A stretch of DNA of 21,419 bases. Origin: Duncaniella sp. (GTDB lineage: Bacteria; Bacteroidota; Bacteroidia; Bacteroidales; Muribaculaceae). A program made the translations under genes and the position numbers. Of this stretch, positions 8,401 through 16,110 are shown piece by piece (within the stretch, counting starts at the first letter, position 1; every line of letters starts with the position of its first letter). Below the pieces are notes generated by a model. That model saw only the letters and a list, made by a program, of their open reading frames with translations. It did not search any database and had not been told where the DNA came from. The stretch is taken from contig NZ_JAIDEN010000013.1 of NCBI RefSeq assembly GCF_029054785.1, positions 1 to 21,419 of the forward strand. Reading direction: 5' to 3'.

Positions 8401-8816
8401 GAATAGGCAAGCAGAACGCCTATTATGACCGTGCGATGGTCGAGCCTCTCCGCGACAGCTACGGCAACATTCCCGCCATCATCGACGGCAACTACTGGAG
8501 TGTCTTCAACACTGATGCCGAAAACCTCCGTGTCAGATATCCGCGACTGACCAACACCACCAAGAGCAACAACTATGCGGTTTCTGATTTCTGGATCTTC
8601 AATGGCCGCTATTTCCGAATGAAAAACGTGACACTCGGCTATACATTCCCGGCGGCATGGACCCGCAAGGCCAGCATAGAGAAAGCCCGTGTCTACTTCA
8701 GCGCATCGGATCTCTTCTCGATCGACAATTATCCCAAGGGCTGGGACCCTGAAATGGGAGTCAATGCCTATCCGATCACAACCTCGCTTATTGTAGGTCT
8801 TAACTTGAAATTCTGA
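5424..8816 (+). CDS. SusC/RagA TonB-dependent outer-membrane transporter with STN domain
   Basis: This 1130-residue protein has a signal peptide (about 1-33) and an STN domain at about 45-118 (YTVKATDTTVKDVLKYIE to GRQVTIS). A carboxypeptidase-D-regulatory-like domain spans about 132-205 (VTGVIVDENGEPMIGATV), with a DEVVVIGYG TonB-box-like segment at 208-216. A plug domain follows at about 218-335 (GVTTIGDSNPLIIVDGV, SIYGSRAAAGVILITTKRG), then a long beta-barrel ending in VGLNLKF with the terminal Phe typical of outer-membrane proteins. It imports oligosaccharide using TonB energy with SusD as a lid. The STN domain is found in SusC proteins that signal to FecR-type anti-sigma factors, and a matching pair lies at 2085-3714. 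Start choice is ATG 5424 or the adjacent ATG 5427. Only 7 bases separate its stop from susD. Confidence 0.97.
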   Translation: MMKPTSHYQQWRSRLGSLCVMGLVALAPSAIQGATVMTQDNTTGLYTVKATDTTVKDVLKYIESHSDYVFLYGEGVEKKLSSPVNITLKDKKMDKILSELCSSTGLDYKISGRQVTISASAKTGKGNENNKTVTGVIVDENGEPMIGATVKLKDSNEIVSTDLDGRFSIKANKGQKLIVSYIGYNPYEVNINSDEMTIDMTDSNNTLDEVVVIGYGAVKKKDLTGAVASVKGDDLASKKTTTLSTALQGSVSGLMVRRDNNAPGASASSMHVRGVTTIGDSNPLIIVDGVQCDNIDYVNANDVESVSVLKDAAAASIYGSRAAAGVILITTKRGNESSLSLSYNGEFGWEIPTRQPSMVGVTRYLEMSNELLYNDNPSAGFFQLYTSDQVKNWVSNNATDPDNYPITDWKGMMLKSSAPRMTHTVSLSGGNKSVRSQASLSYDEVDGLYDGRGFHRFMFRSNNDFTFNKYISASLDVNIRNAKSESTIYDPFDGMRKMPAIYPAVWENGGLADGKSGANPYGLLTQGGNGVARSTQAGGKASLTIKPIEGLQIQGIVSPFINYSKNKKFKKAVSYVLKDDPTIFGGWMEGGGVSYATNKLSETRKENWNITSQVIANYMRRFGKHDLTLMAGYENYIKSTEELTAARDQYILTKYPYLDVGPEEFQTNSGTGTRYTSNSLFGRVIYSFDDRYLLQANVRRDGSSRFAHNYRWGTFPSFSAGWVITKEKFMEGVGGDVLSFLKLRGSWGKLGNERIGNSYFPYVSLITFGDAHFYNNNGEVVSDKTAAIRTLAVEDITWETTTSTDLGLDAYFFNSRLRLGADYYWKTTSDMLLAIQIPYTMGYADPQTNAGKMSTHGYDLELSWNDRIGEVSYGISLNLSDFISKIDYMNNSDVVKDGKLKRAGELFNTWYGYICDGIYQTQDEVNNSARTSSTVTVGDLKYRDISGPDGVPDGIISSEYDRVPLGNSLPRFQYGGTINAAWKGIDLSMAFQGIGKQNAYYDRAMVEPLRDSYGNIPAIIDGNYWSVFNTDAENLRVRYPRLTNTTKSNNYAVSDFWIFNGRYFRMKNVTLGYTFPAAWTRKASIEKARVYFSASDLFSIDNYPKGWDPEMGVNAYPITTSLIVGLNLKF

Positions 8817-8823
8817 TATAACG

Positions 8824-10548
8824 ATGAAAAATATAAAGAAATCAGCATACGCTCTCACCGGCCTGGCAATGCTTCTCGCGTCCTGCGAAAGCATGGATAT
8901 GGAGCCGCGTACACAGGGCAGCAGTGAGTCCTGGTATTCAACCGAGGCCGAACTTGAAATGGCCACAAACGAATTCTATATTCTCGGCTACTGGAACACT
9001 CCGCTGGAAAGCGCCGAGCAGTGGACCGACAATTTCACCTACCGACAGCAGAACCGCAATCCGAACAGCAACGGCACAGTGCTCGACGGTACGATGAACG
9101 GTCAGCAGTTTGAGGTCTATTCTCTATGGCAGCAGAGCTATAAGCTGGTAGCCCGCGCCAATTCCCTGCTCAACAACTACCACAAGGCCGTCGGAAACGT
9201 CGAGCCGACCACTCTGAACCGTTTTGTCGGAGAGGCTTATTTCTGCCGTGCCTGCAAATACGGAGACCTGGTGTTCTTTTTCGGCGATGTCCCCTACATG
9301 ACCGGTACAGCCACTATCACCGAGGCCGAGAAGATGGGCCGCCGTCCGAAAGCCGAAGTCATTGAGGAGATGTACAAGGATTTTGACAAGGCTATCGAAT
9401 ATCTCCCCGTGAGCTATACCGGCAACGAGCACGTGACCAAGGGTGCCGCTATGGCAATGAAAGCCCGCTATGCCCTCTATTTCGGTGATTATGAGCTTGC
9501 TGCCAAGGCTGCCAAGGACTGCATGGACCTCGGAGTCTATTCGCTCGAACCCAACTATGCCAACATCTTCCTTCAGAGCACCAGACAGATTCCTGAAAAG
9601 GTCTTTGCGATTCCCCGCTCGATTGCCGAGGATGTGGTTCTTGACGCATGGTTTGTCAACAACGGTCTTCCTCGCAATGCCGGAGGCTATGGCTCGGACA
9701 ATCCCTCCTGGGATCTTTTTGCAAGCTATCTCTGCACCGACGGTCTGCCGATCGACGAATCGCCCCTCTTCAATCCGCTCAATCCCTTCGCCAACCGCGA
9801 TCCGCGCTGCACGATGACAATTGTCGAGTTCGGCACCGAACACTGCGGATTCATCTATGATCCCAGCCCGGCTGTCACTCAGGTGCTCAACACGACGACA
9901 GGCGTGATGCAGTCAAACCAGGACACCCGTATCGTCAACACCTATGCCTCCTACAACGGGCTTGTCTGGAAGAAAGGTATTGATATTTCCTGGACTCAGA
10001 ACGGCAAGAAAGTCGAACGCGACTATCTGATGATGCGCTATGCCGATGTGCTGCTGATGTATGCCGAGGCCAAGATCGAGCTTGGCGAGATTGACGAGAG
10101 CGTGACCGATGCCATCAATGCAGTCCGTGCGAGAGCCTATGGTGTGCCAGCATCGAACACCTCGCTCTATCCTGCCGTAGAACTCGGAAGTCAGGAGCAG
10201 ATGCGCAAGACTCTGCGTATCGAGCGCCGCATGGAACTTGCCAACGAGGGTCTGCGTTATCAGGACCTTATCCGCTGGAAGCTCGCATCGAAAGCCCTCA
10301 ACGGTTACAACTATATCAACCTTCAGCCTGACGAACTGCTGTCGAAGGTGGTCAAGACCGGACTCTGGTTCTGGAGCATGACTCCCCAGATTGATGAAGA
10401 CGGCCTTGTCGATTTCTCTTCGCTCTACAATGCCGGTCTCATAGCGCTCGGTGCGAAGCGAGTGTTCCCTGACCGCCAGTATCTGTGGCCTATCCCGACA
10501 CACGACTTGCAGCTGTGTCCGAATCTCGGCAATAACCCCGGCTACTAA
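8824..10548 (+). CDS. SusD/RagB-family surface glycan-binding lipoprotein
   Basis: This 574-residue lipoprotein has lipobox LLASC with Cys21. It has the SusD layout: an N-terminal helical region with QQSYKLVARANSLLNNY, the segment AYFCRACKYGDLVFFFGDVPYM, TPR-like helices (AAMAMKARYALYFGDYELAAKAA), and the C-terminal signature YLMMRYADVLLMYAEAKIEL followed by AINAVRARA and RIERRMELANEGLRYQDLIRW. The protein ends in WPIPTHDLQLCPNLGNNPGY, as usual for the family. It caps the SusC barrel at the cell surface and captures glycan. It is certainly cotranscribed with susC given the 7-bp gap. Its substrate cannot be read from sequence. Confidence 0.96.
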   Translation: MKNIKKSAYALTGLAMLLASCESMDMEPRTQGSSESWYSTEAELEMATNEFYILGYWNTPLESAEQWTDNFTYRQQNRNPNSNGTVLDGTMNGQQFEVYSLWQQSYKLVARANSLLNNYHKAVGNVEPTTLNRFVGEAYFCRACKYGDLVFFFGDVPYMTGTATITEAEKMGRRPKAEVIEEMYKDFDKAIEYLPVSYTGNEHVTKGAAMAMKARYALYFGDYELAAKAAKDCMDLGVYSLEPNYANIFLQSTRQIPEKVFAIPRSIAEDVVLDAWFVNNGLPRNAGGYGSDNPSWDLFASYLCTDGLPIDESPLFNPLNPFANRDPRCTMTIVEFGTEHCGFIYDPSPAVTQVLNTTTGVMQSNQDTRIVNTYASYNGLVWKKGIDISWTQNGKKVERDYLMMRYADVLLMYAEAKIELGEIDESVTDAINAVRARAYGVPASNTSLYPAVELGSQEQMRKTLRIERRMELANEGLRYQDLIRWKLASKALNGYNYINLQPDELLSKVVKTGLWFWSMTPQIDEDGLVDFSSLYNAGLIALGAKRVFPDRQYLWPIPTHDLQLCPNLGNNPGY

Positions 10549-10572
10549 TCAGCATCCTAAATCTATTGTAAA

Positions 10573-12213
10573 ATGAAAACTCATCTTATCGACAATATGG
10601 CAAAACGCTGCCTGAAAGTGGCGGCAGTCATGCTCGCCGTCGGAGCCTTCACTGCTTGTGACGACGATGACATCGACAACACATATTCGCGCAATCTGTC
10701 AGTCATCCGGCTGGAGCCGTCGAGTGAATATGTCGTGCTTGACGAAAGCAATCCCGACGCTGTGGCGCTCACTCTTGAATGGAATGCCGCCCATGACTAC
10801 GGATATGACTATATCACTACCTATCAGTATGAACTTGGAGTCGACGGCAGCACCGCGGCTGTCAAGGAGTATGAAGATGACGGTATTTTCCGCCGCCAGT
10901 ACACTAACCGCGAGCTTCAGGAGCTGCTGACCGGACGTTTCGGTCAGCTTACAAGCACTCTCTGTACGCTCAATCTGTCAGTCACAGCCTCTTTCGAGGG
11001 TCCGCGCGTGGTGGTTCCCGATATCGCCACTGCAAAAGTGCTTGTAAAGACCTATGGTCCGAAGCAGTATCTGGCTGACCATCTCTATATCGGTGGTTCG
11101 GCTGTCGGCGATAAGCCGATCGAGCTTGTAAGTTCGGCTGCCAATCCTCTGGTCTACACATGGAACGGCAAACTGTCAGCCGGTTCGGTGAATTTCCCTG
11201 TAAGCTATGCGGATGAAAGCAATGCTCTGTCTCCCCTCCGGGCTGACTGTCCGATCGAGTCTGACGAAATGGAGGCAGTGATGGTCGATGCTTCGGAAGC
11301 CCACAGCTGGATCATCACAGAGGAGGAAAACTATCGCGTTACTGTAAACCTCATCAACCATACTGTCAAGATCGTTCCCGCAGGCAGCGTTATTGAACTC
11401 GACCGTCTGTTGATGGCAGGCTCGGCTACCGGCGGTGCTGACATCGAAGTGGCCCGTACTCTCGAAAACGATCAGCTCTACGCATGGCGCGGACAGCTTC
11501 AGGCCGGTAAGCTTTATCTGCCTATCGAGTTCAACGACGCGACAGCAATCTCGATTGTCCCGAAAGAAGCAGGCGATCATGACATCCATGACGGTCAGGC
11601 TCATGACTTCACGCAGACAGCTACTGAAAGCGGTGTCGGCGCTTCCTACTGGGAAATTCCTGCCGCCGGCATCTACCGAGTGGTTGTGGATCTCGAAAAC
11701 CGCACTGTGACCATCTACTCTCCCGATACGGATCTTAAGAACAAGGTTGTCTCCTACAACAATACGGTTGACGGAATCAATCCCTATTATCAGGAAGTCA
11801 CCGAACTGTGGATGTGGGGCGGATTCAACGACGCAGCCCACGACGCAGGTCTTAAGGCCGGATTCGAGGAGAAATATAAGCTCAAACAGTCGCTTGCCAA
11901 TCCGAACGTGTTCGTTTACCACGGTTCTGTGATTCCGCGCGGCACCTCGACCGACGACTGGTCGAAAGTCACTGCCACAGGCGCTCTCAACTTCCTTGTT
12001 TCGAGCATCGAGAACAATGTCTATGCTTTCGGCTCGACCGCCGATGCGAAGCGCAACTCCAAACGCGGCTACCTTTCAGTGAGCAACGGAGAGATGCAGA
12101 CTCTCGTAGCCGGACAGTCAGACAACCGCTATGCTTACTTCTGCGTGCCTGAAAACTGTAACTACGTTTGTGTCGACATCGAGAAACTGACCGTGATATT
12201 TGATTATAAGTAA
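10573..12213 (+). CDS. SusE/SusF-like surface glycan-binding lipoprotein
   Basis: This 546-residue lipoprotein has lipobox FTAC at Cys29 followed by DDDD, an acidic stretch resembling the Bacteroidetes lipoprotein export signal. Residues about 35-165 look like the SusE N-terminal Ig-like domain. Two related modules follow, opening with LYIGGSAVGDKPIEL (from 171) and LLMAGSATGGADIEV (from 279). Each ends in a YRVTVNL or YRVVVDL strand plus HTVKIV or RTVTIY, the pattern of starch-binding-like modules in SusE and SusF. A third, more diverged module covers about 410-546 (ELWMWGGFND). The role is to hold glycan near SusC/SusD and it has no enzyme motif. An internal ATG at 10597 (MAKRCLK) would give a shorter, more typical lipoprotein signal peptide and may be the true start. 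Confidence 0.88.
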   Translation: MKTHLIDNMAKRCLKVAAVMLAVGAFTACDDDDIDNTYSRNLSVIRLEPSSEYVVLDESNPDAVALTLEWNAAHDYGYDYITTYQYELGVDGSTAAVKEYEDDGIFRRQYTNRELQELLTGRFGQLTSTLCTLNLSVTASFEGPRVVVPDIATAKVLVKTYGPKQYLADHLYIGGSAVGDKPIELVSSAANPLVYTWNGKLSAGSVNFPVSYADESNALSPLRADCPIESDEMEAVMVDASEAHSWIITEEENYRVTVNLINHTVKIVPAGSVIELDRLLMAGSATGGADIEVARTLENDQLYAWRGQLQAGKLYLPIEFNDATAISIVPKEAGDHDIHDGQAHDFTQTATESGVGASYWEIPAAGIYRVVVDLENRTVTIYSPDTDLKNKVVSYNNTVDGINPYYQEVTELWMWGGFNDAAHDAGLKAGFEEKYKLKQSLANPNVFVYHGSVIPRGTSTDDWSKVTATGALNFLVSSIENNVYAFGSTADAKRNSKRGYLSVSNGEMQTLVAGQSDNRYAYFCVPENCNYVCVDIEKLTVIFDYK

Positions 12214-12235
12214 CTCTTAAAGAATCGAGAAAATC

Positions 12236-13837
12236 ATGTTTATCAACAGCAATATACTGAGCAAGGCTTCCGGCTTGCTTCTCACAGCGGCAATGGCCTT
12301 CGCAAATGCCTCTTGTTCGGATGACGATGCTCCCGAAAGCGGTGCCAACAGATGGGATATCGCAGGCAACGAAGTCGTGTCCGTCAAGCCCGAACGTTAT
12401 AAGATGCTCCGCAATCCACTGACCGGCTGGGTGATGTATACCGGACTTGGCGACGGACTGAAAGATACATTCTGGGCCGATTATGACCGGATGCAGTCAT
12501 CGGCAGGCATCATCAATGTGTCGGATTATTCAAATGTGCTTTTCATCCGTGCCGCCTGGACTTATTTCAACCCTGAAGAGGGAAAATATGCCTGGGATGA
12601 CGACTGCAACACCGTGGAGGCCCGGCGTTTCAAGATGCTTGTCAAAGGAGCCAAGGAACGCAATATGATGCTCGCTTTCAGCTTTATCTGTGACAGTCAG
12701 GACAAGCATGCCAATTTCTCGCCTGAATATGTACGTCAGGCGGGAGCGCAGGGCTATGTCACCACAACCGGTTCCGTGCAGGTGTGGTCGCCTTATCCCG
12801 ATGATCCTGTGTTTCAGGAAAAATTCGCAAAGTTCATCCATGACTTTGCCGCCAAGTATGACGATCCTGACGTCACCATGTTCATGAGCGGTACCGGTCT
12901 GGGCAAATGGGGCGAATCGCACACCGTCATCTATTCGACTGGCAACAATGATCCCCGCGAGAGTGTCGCCAACTGGATCACGGATCTCTATATGAATGAG
13001 TTCAAGCGTGTGCCCTGTTTCATCAACTACCACCGCGCGTTGCTTGCAACCGCCTCATATACCGACAATGTCAGCGCCCTGACCGAGCGACTGATTGAAA
13101 TGGCAGTCGACAAGGGATTCTCTCTGCGCAACGATGCTTTCGGCATGAAGAGCTATTACAGTGACTGGGAACGCAATTTTGCCGCCGCTCACCGCTACAA
13201 GCGTCCGATCATCATGGAAGGCGGCTGGGTGAAGACCTCCCACGGCGGTTCGATCAAGGGTGACGGCTATGCCGACTATGCCGATGTCCGCAAGGGCGAA
13301 TATTATGAAGGCAAGGGTGCCAATGTCAACATGATGGACTTCCGCTATGGCAGCTCTCTGACCGAAGGCGAGACTTGGTCATGGTTCAACGAAGCCTATG
13401 ACCTTGTGACGGAATTCATTGCCGAGGGAGGCTACCGTCTCTACCCCGACAAGGTTTCGGTGCCGGTCAGCGTCTCTTCATCAGGCAATGTGATAATCAC
13501 CCACCGCTGGTGCAATCTCGGATGGGGCTACTGCCCGACAAACATCCCGCAGTGGAACCAGAAATATAAAGTGGCTTTCGCTCTGCTTGACAAAGCGACT
13601 CTCCGTCCTGTGAAAGTTTATGTCGACGAAGGTCCCTGTCTCAACGACTGGATCAAGGGCAAGCCTTCGACTTATGAGTCGCGTTTCAGCCTCGGCGGTG
13701 TGGCCAAGGGTGAATACGAGTGGGCTGTCGGCCTTGTCGACACAACGAAAGACAATGAGATCGGTCTGCATATTTCAGCCAAGGAAGGCATCACGCCTGA
13801 AGGCTGGCTGCAACTCACCACTGTCAACGTCAACTGA
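12236..13837 (+). CDS. DUF4832-type TIM-barrel-like lipoprotein, copy 2 (putative surface glycosidase)
   Basis: This 533-residue paralogue of the protein at 3824 is a lipoprotein: NASC lipobox with Cys27, followed by SDDD, which fits the surface-export signal. Shared blocks include RNPLxGWVMY, FNPEEGKYAWDD, SPYPDDPVFQEKFAKF, GLGKWGESHT (Glu227), FSLRNDAFGM, KRPIIMEGGW (Glu328), ADVRKGE, NMMDFR and GWGYCPTNIPQWNQKYKV near residue 429. Conservation of the two Glu residues and their surroundings in both copies supports a retained active site, but the activity is unknown. The inferred pairing is a surface copy acting before import and the soluble copy acting after. Its stop codon overlaps the next start in TGATG. 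Confidence 0.85.
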   Translation: MFINSNILSKASGLLLTAAMAFANASCSDDDAPESGANRWDIAGNEVVSVKPERYKMLRNPLTGWVMYTGLGDGLKDTFWADYDRMQSSAGIINVSDYSNVLFIRAAWTYFNPEEGKYAWDDDCNTVEARRFKMLVKGAKERNMMLAFSFICDSQDKHANFSPEYVRQAGAQGYVTTTGSVQVWSPYPDDPVFQEKFAKFIHDFAAKYDDPDVTMFMSGTGLGKWGESHTVIYSTGNNDPRESVANWITDLYMNEFKRVPCFINYHRALLATASYTDNVSALTERLIEMAVDKGFSLRNDAFGMKSYYSDWERNFAAAHRYKRPIIMEGGWVKTSHGGSIKGDGYADYADVRKGEYYEGKGANVNMMDFRYGSSLTEGETWSWFNEAYDLVTEFIAEGGYRLYPDKVSVPVSVSSSGNVIITHRWCNLGWGYCPTNIPQWNQKYKVAFALLDKATLRPVKVYVDEGPCLNDWIKGKPSTYESRFSLGGVAKGEYEWAVGLVDTTKDNEIGLHISAKEGITPEGWLQLTTVNVN

Positions 13838-15726
13838 TGATGAACGTAGCGAAAAAATATCTTGCATGTGGAGCGGCCCTGCTGGCCTCTTCCCTCAGCG
13901 CCGTGGCGGCAGATCTGTGGATCGAGACCGAATCTTTCTCTGACAAGGGAGGATGGGTGGTCGACCAGCAGTTCATGGACCAGATGGGATCTTCCTATCT
14001 TATGGCCCACGGGATGGGAATTCCTGTCGCTGACGCCATGACGGAGGTGGAGATTCCGGAAAGTGGTCTCTATACGGTCTATGTGCGTACTTTCAACTGG
14101 ACCTCCCCCTGGTGCAAGGGGGAGGGTCCGGGAAAGTTCCGGATCAAGGTCGGCGGCAAGCAGTTGCCGGAAATGCTCGGAGCCACAGGTGACAGATGGG
14201 AATGGCAATGTGCCGGAAAAGTCAGACTTCAGGCCGGGCGCCGTGAAATCGCGCTTCATGACCTGACGGGATTCAACGGCCGCTGCGATGCCGTCTATCT
14301 GACCACGGAGAGTGATGTCACTCTGCCCGACGGTGGACCGGCTCTTGAGTCAATGCGCCGGAAGGCTCTGGGACTTGAGGGTGTGGAACCTGAGGTCAGA
14401 AGCTACGATCTTGTGGTGGTCGGCGGAGGTATCGCCGGGATGTGTGCGGCAGTCGCCGCGGCCCGCGGCGGTATGCAGGTGGCTCTTGTCAATGATCGTC
14501 CGGTGCTCGGAGGAAACAACAGTTCGGAGGTCAGAGTCCACCTCGGCGGTCATGCCGAGCTTGGCCCGAACGAGGGACTGGGCCGCATGATCCGCGAGTT
14601 CGGCCATTCACGGGCCGGAAATGCCAAGCCCGGAGAGTATTATGAGGATGAAAAGAAGGATTCTTTCATTGCGGCGGAACCGGGGGTGACACTGTATCCC
14701 TGCTATCGGGCCGTGGCCGTCGGCTGCGACGGTAGCCATATCGGGTCAGTGACCGTGCGCCATACGGAAGAGAACAACGAGATAGTGCTCAAGGCGCCGC
14801 TTTTCAGCGATTGCACGGGCGACGGCTCTGTCGGTTATCTTGCAGGTGCCGATTACGCTATGGGACGCGAGTCGCGGAGTGAATATGACGAACCCTTGGC
14901 TCCTGAAGCGGCTGATTCGCTGACAATGGGAGTCTCCATCCAGTGGTACACGAAGGACGGCGGTAAACCGTCGCGTTTCCCGGAGTTCAGCTATGGTGTT
15001 GAATTCGACGATGACAACTGCGAGCGTGTCACGATGGGAGAATGGAAGTGGGAGACAGGCATGAACCGCAATCAGATCACTGAGGCTGAGGCTGTGCGCG
15101 ACTATGGCCTGCTGGTGATCTATTCCAACTGGAGCCATCTTAAAAATCATCTTAAGGACAACGGAAAGTATCGCACACGGAGTCTTGAATGGGTCGGATA
15201 TATTTCCGGCAAGCGTGAGTCCCGCCGTCTGTTGGGCGACTATGTGCTCAAGCAGGACGACATAGACAAGAACGTGTTCCACGAAGACGCCTCATTCACC
15301 ACCACCTGGAGCCTTGACCTGCATTTCCCCGATCCTCAGAACAGTGAGAAATTTCCCGGCAGAGAGTTCAAGGCGGCCACGAACCATGTGTTCATCCATC
15401 CCTATGCGGTTCCCTACCGCTGTCTCTATTCGCGCAATATAGACAACCTTTTCATGGCCGGACGCAATATAAGCGTGACCCATGTGGCTTTGGGTACGGT
15501 CCGGGTGATGCGTACCACCGGAATGATGGGCGAAGTGGTCGGGATGGCGGCTTCATTGTGTCACAGACATGGTGTGACTCCCCGCGGAGTATATCAGGAC
15601 CATCTCGACGAACTGAAGGCAATGATGAAGGAGGGGGCCGGAAAACCTGCCGACACTCTGCCTGACAACCAGAAGTTCAACCTGCCCAACGAGTTGCTTG
15701 ATGTGCCACGCATGCTGAAAGAATAA
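13837..15726 (+). CDS. Secreted FAD-dependent oxidoreductase with N-terminal carbohydrate-binding-like domain
   Basis: This 629-residue protein has a signal peptide (about 1-24, cleavage after AVA). Residues about 25-160 form a beta-rich domain (LWIETESFSDKGGWVVDQQF, PESGLYTVYVRTFNW) like the golvesin or xanthan-lyase-type binding domain often fused to this family. The catalytic part begins with the Rossmann motif YDLVVVGGGIAGMCAAVAAARGG (GGGIAG at 196-201), then LGGNNSSEVRVHLGGHAELG, and ends with a flavin-binding region DNLFMAGRNISVTHVALGTVRVM. It matches the FAD_oxidored family (PF12831). Some relatives carry the label xanthan lyase without evidence of lyase activity. The electron acceptor and substrate are unknown. 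The start is ATG 13837, overlapping the previous stop by one base, or ATG 13840. The overlap implies translational coupling with the DUF4832 lipoprotein. Confidence 0.88.
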   Translation: MMNVAKKYLACGAALLASSLSAVAADLWIETESFSDKGGWVVDQQFMDQMGSSYLMAHGMGIPVADAMTEVEIPESGLYTVYVRTFNWTSPWCKGEGPGKFRIKVGGKQLPEMLGATGDRWEWQCAGKVRLQAGRREIALHDLTGFNGRCDAVYLTTESDVTLPDGGPALESMRRKALGLEGVEPEVRSYDLVVVGGGIAGMCAAVAAARGGMQVALVNDRPVLGGNNSSEVRVHLGGHAELGPNEGLGRMIREFGHSRAGNAKPGEYYEDEKKDSFIAAEPGVTLYPCYRAVAVGCDGSHIGSVTVRHTEENNEIVLKAPLFSDCTGDGSVGYLAGADYAMGRESRSEYDEPLAPEAADSLTMGVSIQWYTKDGGKPSRFPEFSYGVEFDDDNCERVTMGEWKWETGMNRNQITEAEAVRDYGLLVIYSNWSHLKNHLKDNGKYRTRSLEWVGYISGKRESRRLLGDYVLKQDDIDKNVFHEDASFTTTWSLDLHFPDPQNSEKFPGREFKAATNHVFIHPYAVPYRCLYSRNIDNLFMAGRNISVTHVALGTVRVMRTTGMMGEVVGMAASLCHRHGVTPRGVYQDHLDELKAMMKEGAGKPADTLPDNQKFNLPNELLDVPRMLKE

Positions 15727-15760
15727 GAGGGTATTTCATAACAATAGTTAAAATCTGAGT

Positions 15761-15852
15761 GGTGTATCTTTTAGATAAATTGTTGTAAATGAGGAAGGAG
15801 CATAGCGAGTTATGTGACTGACGAATTTCAACAATTTAGCAAAAGAGACACC
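15761..15852. repeat. Internal hairpin 1 of the repeat
   Basis: The arm 15761-15785 (GGTGTATC to ATTGTTG) is nearly complementary to 15829-15852 (CAACAATTTAGC to GACACC), about 21 of 25 positions with one single-base bulge. The loop carries 15794-15820, a 27-base tract that is complementary to a tract in the loop of hairpin 2. The loop also contains the small near-palindrome CATAGCGAGTTATG at 15801-15814. Confidence 0.7.
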
Positions 15853-15923
15853 AAGGCTCAGGTAACTTTAAAAAGTCTCAGACATGAAATTATTAAAAAA
15901 GAAAATATAATACCATCGCCTGT

Positions 15924-16012
15924 GAAAGTTTTGGGCGCCTATGACTCTTCATCTCAGTCACATAGCTCGCTATGCTCCTTCGATTCAGAGTCATATACAC
16001 CTCAAAACTTTC
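15924..16012. repeat. Internal hairpin 2 of the repeat
   Basis: The arm 15924-15948 (GAAAGTTTTG to ATGACTCT) pairs imperfectly with 15987-16012 (AGAGTCAT to CAAAACTTTC). Its loop holds 15955-15981, the reverse complement of the loop tract in hairpin 1 with one difference out of 27. In RNA that difference is a G-U wobble, so the two loops could pair fully. The right terminal inverted repeat begins immediately after this hairpin. Confidence 0.7.
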
Positions 16013-16042
16013 GCTCAGATTTTAACTCTTGTTATGAAACAC

Positions 16043-16064
16043 CCTCTAAGAGGAAGATCCTCTT
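16043..16064. repeat. Short overlapping palindromes at the right edge of the repeat
   Basis: CCTCT-A-AGAGG at 16043-16053 and AAGAGGA-AGA-TCCTCTT at 16048-16064 overlap. The second is a perfect 7-bp stem with a 3-base loop and no T tract after it. TAAGAGG at 16047-16053 also matches the outer edge of both repeat copies (15724-15730 and 21327-21333). It could be part of a preferred target or a remnant of another copy. Positions 16065-16110 show nothing further that I recognise apart from the GH36 leader. Confidence 0.45.
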
Positions 16065-16110
16065 GTCAAGTACCAACACCCTCTAACAGTTTTCCAAGTA
16101 TCAGATATCA

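Larger units (their letters stand above)
15726..16047. mobile_element. MITE-like non-coding repeat with 34-bp terminal inverted repeats (copy 1, complete)
   Basis: The ends 15726-15759 and 16014-16047 are inverted copies with 32 of 34 matches. TAA flanks both sides (15724-15726 and 16047-16049), which would be a 3-bp target duplication if the element proper is 15727-16046. Inside are two long imperfect hairpins with complementary loops, described separately. The left 68 bases (15747-15814) recur at 21350-21417 with 66 matches. No transposase is encoded, so a non-autonomous element mobilised in trans, or a structured regulatory repeat, are the main readings. It fills nearly all of the 384-bp gap between the oxidoreductase and GH36 genes and shares the stop codon of the former. 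Confidence 0.75.

Noticed and set aside
16048..16064. Perfect 7-bp hairpin as an intrinsic terminator after the repeat
   Set aside because: The stem is short and is followed by GTCAAG rather than a T tract. It is reported only as a palindrome.
15814..16086. 90-codon open frame with a GTG start running through the structured repeat
   Set aside because: It lies inside the inverted-repeat element, begins within a hairpin loop, has no recognisable domain and is low-complexity in places. Stems and inverted ends explain the sequence better than coding.
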